Source: Cristatella mucedo (lineage: Eukaryota > Bryozoa > Phylactolaemata > Cristatellidae). Taken from it: a DNA stretch of 64,000 bases. The notes under the pieces were generated by a model, which saw only the letters and a program-made list of their open reading frames with translations, was not told where the DNA came from and ran no database searches. The stretch spans positions 2,436,001 to 2,500,000 of the forward strand of contig WPIO01000047.1 of the NCBI GenBank assembly GCA_009760855.2. The letters are read 5' to 3'. This document shows, piece by piece, positions 56,279 to 64,000 of this stretch. How positions within the stretch are numbered: the first letter of the stretch is position 1; every line of letters starts with the position of its first letter. The position numbers and the translations under genes are program-made.

Positions 56279-56949
56279 TACGAGCAGCTCACTGCCTGTG
56301 GACACCCTTTGGTGACTCATAGCAGGTACTTTATTGAACACAATGCTGCACAATCTTGAATTTTGATGGAACTGAGCCATCTTGCAACATGACGCCAGTG
56401 AGGCATCTTGTGACGTATCGGAATTGTTAGCTTTAATTAGCAGGTATATGCTGCTTAGAATCGGTTCTTGATTTATTTTTAGCAAAGGATTGGCCAAAGA
56501 AGCCAGATTTTTAATTTTAATTGTTTGTAAGTACTGTACTTATGCTACCATGCGAGACTTCGCACCCTTGGTTAATACCAAACGCATTGCAACAACTTTT
56601 GAACAGCACACTTTTTGAGTAAAAATCTCAGACATGCTTGTATATTTTTTAATAGCAAATTTGTTAATGAGCTACAAATAGGACCCATTCCGAACACAGC
56701 AACAACAACATGAACAGTGGTTACAGAAAAGGAAGATATACATTTTTTGTTCCCGTGACTTAGCGCTGCATTTAGTACCTTTAAAAATATAATTGAGATC
56801 ATCCGTTTCAGCTTTGAATAAAATGCATCAGATGGAATTTACCTTATAGGTATTGAATGAAAACTAATAAATTTACCTGCATGACTGGTCTAAGTAAGCA
56901 AGTTTTGGTTGCTTCTCCTGCTCGAAACAAATGCAGGTATCCCTGCACA

Positions 56950-57125
56950 AAGGTCAGACGACAATAGTATCTTATTTATCAGCCTTATTTGTACCCTAGT
57001 TGAATAGCCATAACTGCTATTAGCACTGCATGCAGTATGAAATATATGATCAGAAACTGCAAGATTTGAACCCACGACCTGCTTCGTGAACAGACAGTAA
57101 ATTATCTTCCTGGCTATCACGGCCC
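56950..57125 (-). mobile_element. tRNA-derived SINE, copy 4
   Basis: In reverse: head 'gccgtgatagccaggaag', B box 'cgtgggttcaaatcttgc', body hairpin ACTGCATGCAGT (about 57,025-57,036), 'aatagcagttatggctattc' and 'aataaggctgataaataag'. The block order is the same as in the copy at 27,872. It lies 850 bp past the P450 stop. Confidence 0.75.
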
Positions 57126-59999
57126 GCAAAGACTATATGTGCCTATGAACCAAAACTATTATTTTCAGTCGTTGCTCGATATCAAGGGTGGGTGAGCAAG
57201 CCAAATTTTTGTAAATAAGTCTGTATTTGCTTCAATCACTTAATTGGGTAAAGTGATTTGTTGCACTCTGTCTTCTTCTTCCGAAGCTCTTTTTAAGCAT
57301 TTCCTGGTGCAATTTACGAATTTCTTTTAATAGTTTGGGTACTTTATCACAAGAGTCAGGATATGGAATGGCTAACATGAAGACATTCCGGCAGCCATTG
57401 ACCTAGCGTTTCAAGCTCTCACGACTGAGACATCAAGAACACCATCATAAAGCAATGAAAACATGGCTTGTTAGAAGCTTTGGCTTTAGTAGCTTTAATT
57501 TAAAATTCAAAACCACAATCCGATGTGACTGACATAAGCGTATGCAGGAATTGTTCAAGCGAACTCTCCAGCTCATAGTCTCTGAATTACCAAGGTGACG
57601 GCACTTAAGTACCAATTTTTGTGAAGGATTCGAGAACATGTCTGCTTATTTACCAGCTCATTTATAATGACCCGCGGATTTTATACTAGGTAATGAACCA
57701 GTGTTGGGTTAGGTGATAATAATGGCCTGCAGTTGGTCTTTTATCCACGCCATTGGTATGCAGAAAATAGAGCAACTGCTTCAAGATAGACGGTCAACAG
57801 CTGCATAGGTAAAAATATTTCGCTGTAGCTAGAAACAGTAGCGAAAAGCTGAATTATCAGTTCAGTGCTCTGCCTAACCATTTATCAGCTGACACAATGC
57901 CAGTACCAAGCTACAAGCTGCCCGGCCTAAAGTCTGAAGCTAATAATCTCTATACTTACTATATTGTGAATTATAGACACAATCTTGCCGTCGTCGCAAA
58001 ATAAATGGTTAAATCATTTTTTGACCAGTGGCGTTGAAGCGATCGACAAATAAGCTTCGTCATATTAGCTTCTAATAGAAACTCTGACAAATTTACAAAC
58101 CATGAGTTTACAGTAGTCAAATGATTAATGTCAACATTGTACTACAAAAGTCTGTAATAGGCATCACTTATAATATATCTGGTATTACCTCTGCAAAGTC
58201 CTTACTAGACTAGGTCAATTGATAAATACTCCAAGTGCATTATTATACACCACATCTGTCATATCTATAAGGTATACTTCGATTAAGCCCAATAATCAAG
58301 GTAGTGCCCGTTCCTAGTGAATCGGCTGTGTGGGCCTACCAGCTTACATCTGTCGTAGTCGTGCGATCGTTATTAAGAAAGCTTCACCATGAAAATCACT
58401 GCCTGAACTGTGCTTCTGCACTATCATGATTGGAAATTTCATACGGCATAGCCAGGAGTCGAGACATATTTGTGAAATCCTTATGCAATAAACTGTAATA
58501 AGCATCTTTTATCATCACATAAATTTACAACCTGAAAAAATTAAGTGCATTCCCTGAAATGCTACCTATATAACGTTTTTGCGAAAACATTTGCTTTCGA
58601 TTGAAGTTAAATCCATGTGGACGAAAAGATGACTTTGATTGGATTTTTATTCCATTGTGTATACAGATTACCACTAACATTTGTTCTGTTGAGCTGCTGC
58701 ATTCTGAGAAAATGAACTGTAAAAATCTTGATGAGTACTCACACCAAAAGCTCAGACGCAATTTGCGGCATAAATCCGCATTGCTTAACAGCAATTTTAA
58801 TTGCAAATATCACTGGATAAATGTGCTAAATTGTGGGTTAGGAAAGGACTGTCAAGGTCGTTATAAAAGCAACTATCTGCTAACATCTACTAAAACCAAT
58901 TAAGACTTTTCTCTGTAAAACTAATGGTTGTCACAGCATTTACAACCTTATACCAGTACCAACCAAATTGTCTGATGTAATGGCAGCCATTGCCTATGCA
59001 AGAAACCTTTGAAAATCCACGATACTACCTTATTTGGGGCAATTAACTCGCAGCTTTCTTGGATTACTGCAAGGCAATAATGAGTTGGCGTGGTGTTTAA
59101 GCTTGAAGTGACAGCTTTAATTTGTTCTGCTTCCAGCACGCTACAAAGTTACTAGTTAAAATCTGTCACACTTTGTAGGTCGACTGTCAGATCTGTTGGT
59201 ACAATCAAAGCTTTCGTCCAAGGCCTGCAAATGTTCGAGCTTTGCATCCTCAATATGTATGGCGGCCTAGCACTAAGCCTGACCGGTCTGCGATAGCCAG
59301 AGCCCTTTTATAATGATAGGTAATATGCAGTTTATTACGGATAGATTTGAAAAGAATATTTATTGAAGCTAGATTTCTCGGAAATTTAATCACATAAAAT
59401 GAGGCTTGATTTTCAAGAAATCGACTAGTGGTTTGTAAAAGTGAGTACCATTGCATTTATGGTTATCTTATACTTCAGGATATCACTTTGCGGTTCACTT
59501 TAATTTTGGCTCTCCTAAATAATTTTTTTACTTTTAATTACTAAATCCTAAACACGATTTATTGAGAACAACGTGCTACTAAAATTAGTTTTTCTGCTGC
59601 ATCTGGCTCTGCCGCTTCGTAAGAGGTGTTAATCATCGAAATGTTTTCCACATAGTGAGAAATAATCTTTTCTTACGTGCACGTAGTTAAGTACCAGATG
59701 TTACTGGGGATTCATGTACCGGGAGCCGGATCGGAGGAATATGTCAAATTTATATTTAATTATTCCTAAAATGTCTGGAAAGAGAATTTTTTCTTCAGTG
59801 GACATCAGTTATTTTCTATTAGTATGGCTATTCCTTGCCCTATTAACTCTATCAGAATAATACAATTTAGCAGAATTCGAGGAATGGTGGAACGGAATTC
59901 GAGGAATGGCAGAAAAGCCACGAGTTAGCAGTGAATTATTCGCAGCCTACCTCATACAAGCTCAGGCTGAACCAGATACAGATAGCGCCTCAAAATCCA
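57126..59999. other. No gene recognised
   Basis: Nearly 3 kb with ORFs up to 100 codons (58,601-58,903) but without splice, promoter or domain support, and without LINE or SINE homology that I can see. Confidence 0.45.
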
Positions 60000-60001
60000 C
60001 T

Positions 60002-60030
60002 TCTCTCCTTCACTCTGTCTCTCTCCCTTC

Positions 60031-60092
<62 letters not shown>

Positions 60093-60146
60093 GTCTCTCT
60101 TTCTCACTCTCTCTCTCCCTCATTTTCTCTCTCCCTCTCAGTTTCT
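60002..60146. repeat. (TC)n microsatellite
   Basis: A TC/CT run with C-rich and TTT interruptions, purest at 60,034-60,090. The Ser/Leu-rich ORFs across it are not genes. Confidence 0.95.
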
Positions 60147-60259
60147 CTCCGTGGCGTCCTACACTAAAACATCGTGGAGCTATTGTGAACTTCGTCTTAC
60201 TTTTACAGGCTATAACCATGTCTCTGCTCAGCTATCTTAACCGGCCACTCCATAGATAT

Positions 60260-60304
60260 CCAATGACTGTCAGCCATTGAGAGCAACGGCTCGTTGTTAT
60301 AAAA
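60260..60304 (+). promoter_or_regulatory. Candidate core promoter: CCAAT and TATAAAA
   Basis: CCAAT at 60,260-60,264 and TATAAAA at 60,298-60,304, in the usual order on the + strand, 230 bp before an exon-like ORF. The second copy of this sequence (near 61,920) has lost the TATA box. The call rests on motifs only. Confidence 0.4.
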
Positions 60305-60550
60305 GCGGTGTGAGCCTACCACGTCTGATAGAAACGAGGCTGCACGCCACAGCGCTCCTAGCTGTACCAATCTCAACCAAAGCACGTAAAATGCTAGCGA
60401 CTCCGAAACCTTGTAGCATGGCTTGTTACTTTTAGGTACTAAACTAATGCAAGCAGGTACGACGGCTTAAGCAGGACCACGGCTGCGACTAAGATTGCTC
60501 ATGCTTTACATATTAAGTCCATAAGCATAATATAGACAGTGTTATTTGAC
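60285..60550 (+). repeat. First of two diverged direct repeats (about 260 bp)
   Basis: It shares ordered blocks with 61,915-62,175, for example 'ttgtagcatggcttgttact' here against 'ttttagcacggctagttact' there. Also shared are 'cgttgtta', a 'ctgatagaaacgaggc' type block and 'gctcat.tttta'. Both copies are in the same orientation, about 1,630 bp apart. This may be an LTR pair, or a tandem duplication of a promoter. Confidence 0.55.
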
Positions 60551-60833
60551 GGCAGCGGATGGCTGAAGGCGTATAAAAACGGTCAGGACATACATCAACG
60601 GTTCCGTGGAATATGGCTCAAACCAGCTCCCAAGCCTCTAAGCATGGAATTACAGCAACTTGACTGTGCTATGGGCAGGCTTTTTTATAAGGTCACAGCC
60701 GTAGATTTACGAGAGATTGCACAAATCTCAGAAAAAGAGGCTGCGTTTTTATTTACATATTCCGAAGTAGAGTCAAGTCATGTTAAAGGTCTGCAGTTGG
60801 AACCAACTGTAGAAAATCCAGACCAAACACAAG
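60536..60833 (+). CDS. Exon-like ORF of unknown function
   Basis: I do not recognise the protein. The frame is open from a TAG/acceptor-like site (60,533-60,535) to 60,961. A good donor (caagtaagc) lies at 60,832-60,839, which would give an exon ending ..VENPDQTQ. The first in-frame ATG is at 60,644 (MELQQLDCAMGRLFYKV). Middle residues read VDLREIAQISEKEAAFLF, with alternating polar and hydrophobic positions typical of folded protein. No known motif is visible. It follows a CCAAT/TATA promoter-like site. The acceptor lacks a pyrimidine tract, so an unspliced start at 60,644 is equally possible. Confidence 0.35.
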
Positions 60834-60961
60834 TAAGCTTGGGTAACCTTGTTGTTAAATTATTCGGCTCTAAACACGGTTTGCTTTTTAGATGGTCTGA
60901 GCCGAACATTGAACGTAGCCCACAGTTTCGGAGATCGTCCGAGAAATGGTTAAACAATTGA

Positions 60962-61914
60962 AGGTACTGGAACGTTGCCTATCAACAGATAAACTAATTT
61001 CGAATGCGATCCCAAGTTTTTGTGATGGACATATGTGTGAAACTAAGTAACTAAAATTGTTTTGTAAGACCCATTTACGCCGAAAGTAGTAAATTAAGCC
61101 CAACAATATGACTTTCTGTAAACAAATAACAGCAGATAAACGGCGTTTTTTCAGTGAACTTTGTAACTGTAAGCAATTTATTCTTTTGACAGACGAGCAG
61201 AACATCATTTTAAACTGTGAAAAACGTTAGTTGTCAAAATAATGACATGCCCCAACAGTTCGACTTGTAGTCATGGCAATTAAATTCGTAAACGCGATTG
61301 CACCAAGCGTAACCCCGGCATTTGGTTGCTAGCTCACCACAGGCAAATGGCTATTCAAGGCTTTAACTCATAATTTATTTGCCATTCATATGTTTACATT
61401 GGTATGCTAACGTTAGCTCATAAACCGGAAGTGTGTATCATATGGCAACTAGACTCTAGGTAAAGATAATGTATTGATAATGGATTGTCACCTGGACCGC
61501 GGTAACTGCGGAGTCCATTGCCCCAGCATATATGAATTTTGTTACCCCTAATCGATTTCCTTTTGCAACCATTCGCAACACGGGAAGCCACACCTGCTGG
61601 ACATACCCGGCTGCCGCCTCGTGGCTAAACTAGAGCGTCGTTCACAGTGAATTCCTCTGTAAATCTTAATTCATTTCTATTCGGGGGAATCGAGGTGATT
61701 TTTAAGTTCGCATTTTCCTTTTTTCTGCTTGACATTATATTGGCGAACACGGATCAGACCCACGGTTTTAAGGCTGGCTCGGGTCTGACTGGCACTATAG
61801 CCTGGTGAATGTTCTGTAAGGTTGACTTATTCCTAAAGGTGCGTATTTACCTTTGTAATAAATCGCATGAGGGACGCATAGCACTGCTTAGGACTATTTT
61901 TATTTGTATAGCTT
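60962..61914. other. No gene recognised
   Basis: It separates the two direct repeats. The block 'attggcgaacacggatc' near 61,738 begins TGG and looks superficially like a retroelement primer-binding site, but no LTR boundary was confirmed before it. Confidence 0.3.
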
Positions 61915-62175
61915 GTCGTTGTTACGAACGTGGTATTAGGCTTCCCCGTCGGATGAGAACTAGGCCGGAAACGCTGCGCTCGTAGCGGTGCTATCCTCAG
62001 CCAGCTAGCTGCGAATACCGGTGATGCCGTAGACTTTTAGCACGGCTAGTTACTTGTAGGTGCTGCTCAAACGCATTCAGGTAAGCCGACAGTAGCAGAA
62101 ATACGGCAACGACGACGAGCGCTCATATTTTAGCTTATCAAGTCGGTATCCTAAGTGCAGACAAAGTGTGCTTAA
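61915..62175 (+). repeat. Second of two diverged direct repeats
   Basis: Partner of 60,285-60,550. Homology seems to run a little into the ORF start ('gtgtgcttaatagcggcgacgg' against 'gtgttatttgacggcagcgg'), after which it fades, so the ORF itself is not duplicated. Confidence 0.55.
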
Positions 62176-63410
62176 TAGCGGCGACGGTTAGAGGCTCTCA
62201 ACACTGGCAATGACGTACACCTGTAAACAAGATCTAAGGGCAGAAGCTATTTCTCGCCCAAACCCGCCATTCTCAGGCCACGCTGCCGATCGACCACTCC
62301 GCTGACCAAGAGCAAGAGGAGCGGCCGTTTGATTAAACATTTAATTAAAACAATAGCTCACATGGCAACAACAACAGTGGAACTAAACCAAATTAGTGAG
62401 GACCCTATGTACCTTATGCTACCTTGGGGGGGGGGCAGAAGAAAGACGAGGCCACGTGTCCCGACGAGGAAGGATATTTTCTGATAAGAGAAATCATGAA
62501 GACGAGCGGCAATCCACACAACTATCAGCCAAGACAAAATTAATATGGCTTTGGCTGTAGTAATGGGGATTGACTCGTGCAGTACATATCAGCTTTCGGG
62601 GGGGCTATGATTGACATTCTACATAGAAAACGCGGAATATAAATTCACCAAGAGTGAGGTTACATCGCGCCATGGCATCCGGCTACCCTCTAGGTCATGT
62701 TCCTACCCATCTGTGACCCTTCTTATATATTACAGCCGTCCCAGCCGACCGAACCGAGCCTGGGTACAAAAAATGCTTGTGGATCAGAGCTCACACCAGC
62801 TCCAATGCTAGTTCCTCGAGTCTCAAAGCTTTGCTCCTACCTATCTCAGGGCGCCGGTCTTATATAAACTACTTATATTGGCATGACCGCAAATAATAAC
62901 GGACCGACTCGCTGGTCTATCAGCATCAAGTTACATCGAGTGACAAGCCAGCCCTCGGTATCTTGCTTATACCATATCTCTGATAATAGTGATCTTCCTA
63001 AAAACTTAAAATTTGAATTATACGATTTTCTATACTTGGAGATCATTCAAGCTATTTCGAGTGTGCATTGAACCTTGCTATATAGGCTTATTTTGATGAT
63101 TAGCACGTTTTTGTTGACTGTTACGTTTTTTATAAGGCTGCTAAGGTACCGTGCTAATGTCACATCTATGCTAACAATGATGAAATCGAAATGAAATTTG
63201 AGGTATACACCGATAATAAGTGCTTCAAAGTTTTACGACAGTGAATCGAGTGAGTCGGGCCCTTTTTTAATCAACTGCATTATTTCCGTTACCACATATC
63301 TTCAACAGAGCTCTCCAAAATGTTGTCTTTGGTACCTTTACTACTCTATGGCTTGACCAATCCTAACTACGTTGAGTTTAAATTTGATATATATATATAT
63401 ATATGTGTAT
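62176..63410. other. No gene recognised
   Basis: Mixed-composition sequence with two G runs (about 62,426 and 62,598) and a short TA microsatellite at 63,390-63,404. I see no exon of the neighbouring P450 copy in it. Confidence 0.45.
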
Positions 63411-64000
63411 ATACCGACCTTCAATGTATTATATCTAGATAATTTAAGGTTCTGTTAGGGAATTCTAAGGTAACTTGTTACTCGTGAGAAAGCATAACTG
63501 TCTCGTTAACTATTAAAAAAGGGTACCATCACATAATGTACTCGCTAACTCTACTGAGCAAGTTCATAATTTACGGAGACCGCAAAAGCTCTCTGATGAC
63601 GTTTCCACAGTTTTCATATTTATCCATGCTCTAAAAATTTGACTGGACGAAAACAATGTGTGATTTAATTTTGATAGAAGCTTCATACGGGCATTATTAA
63701 CCGAATAATTTTCTTCATGAAGAGGATTTATTCTATGTGCACGTTTGTGACACAATTTTGCATGTCTTATCTAACCTTTGCAACTATCAACCAAACAGTG
63801 TTTTGCTTTGTTCAGCAATCGAAATTTATACCCATTTGAGTTCCACTAATAATAACCATCAAAGTATTTGAAATATTTTGTACGTTATAAATGCGGAGTT
63901 AGTGCCTATCAAAACCAACCGCTATGTCATGATTCTCTTATAGGCTGTATTCCAATATCGGCTCTCACGAGCAGGATCATCCAAGAGAACGTAGATGTCT
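63411..64000 (+). pseudogene. Partial duplicate of the P450 gene: intron end and start of the post-K-helix exon
   Basis: Sequence from about 63,411 to the window edge aligns with 50,350-50,970, including the intron blocks 'ttactcgtgag', 'catgaagagga', 'cagtgttttg' and 'gcggagttagtgcctatcaa'. The exon would start at 63,944 after 'cttatag'. In the P450 frame it reads LYS and then leaves frame, because 'tattccaat' has one base more than needed for LYPISALTSRIIQE. So either this copy is broken or the preceding exon has another phase. The exon continues outside the window. Confidence 0.8.

Noticed and set aside
58601-58903. 100-codon ORF as a gene
   Set aside because: There is no splice site, promoter, poly(A) signal or known motif at the right places, and an equally long frame exists on the opposite strand.
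61738-61756. Primer-binding site of an LTR retrotransposon
   Set aside because: It starts with TGG, but there is no convincing LTR end before it and no second matching LTR placed correctly.

Overview
This is a window of animal nuclear DNA, probably from an invertebrate; I cannot place it more closely. It is AT-rich, has GT-AG spliceosomal introns, many short tandem repeats, and a heavy load of old, broken LINE retrotransposons of the CR1/L2 type, plus a tRNA-derived SINE and a solo LTR. Nothing in it is prokaryotic or viral in layout, and most short open reading frames are chance or lie inside retrotransposon relics.

Two LINE families account for roughly 25 kb by my boundaries. Family A ends in a conserved stem-loop followed by an (ATT)n tail. 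Family B ends in an (ATTAC)n pentanucleotide tail. Both encode an AP-endonuclease followed by a reverse transcriptase, and every copy is 5'-truncated, frameshifted or carries stops. From about 1 to 10.8 kb there are scattered A fragments, one SINE and microsatellites. At 11-12.7 kb lie a B 3' end with its long tail and an unrecognised 111-codon ORF with a splice-acceptor-like site before it and a poly(A) signal just after it. 12.9-17.6 kb is one long A element with two younger A insertions, one flanked by a clear 7-bp target duplication. 20.3-25.5 kb is B-rich. 25.9-35.3 kb is a nest: A elements hold B, SINE and A insertions, and one B holds a 1,278-bp solo LTR (TG...CA, 4-bp duplication) built largely of tandem repeats. 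35.3-40.6 kb has further B and A relics. 40.6-46.0 kb shows no gene I can support.

The clear host gene is a mitochondrial-clan cytochrome P450 on the + strand, nine visible exons between 46,012 and 56,102, with phases that join correctly from the proline-rich hinge to the stop. The targeting-peptide exon was not found. The first visible exon has an in-frame TAA, so the locus is a pseudogene, a null allele or carries a sequence error. Its heme signature has Trp where Phe is usual. A B LINE lies in its second visible intron, an A LINE in its sixth, and a long (CA)n(TA)n(TG)n palindrome in its last. At the right edge (63.4-64.0 kb) an intron-exon piece homologous to this same gene begins, with a 1-base shift in the exon, so there is at least a partial tandem P450 duplication. 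Between the two, at 60.3-62.2 kb, is a CCAAT/TATA-bearing 250-bp sequence present twice as diverged direct repeats, followed at the first copy by an unrecognised exon-like ORF.
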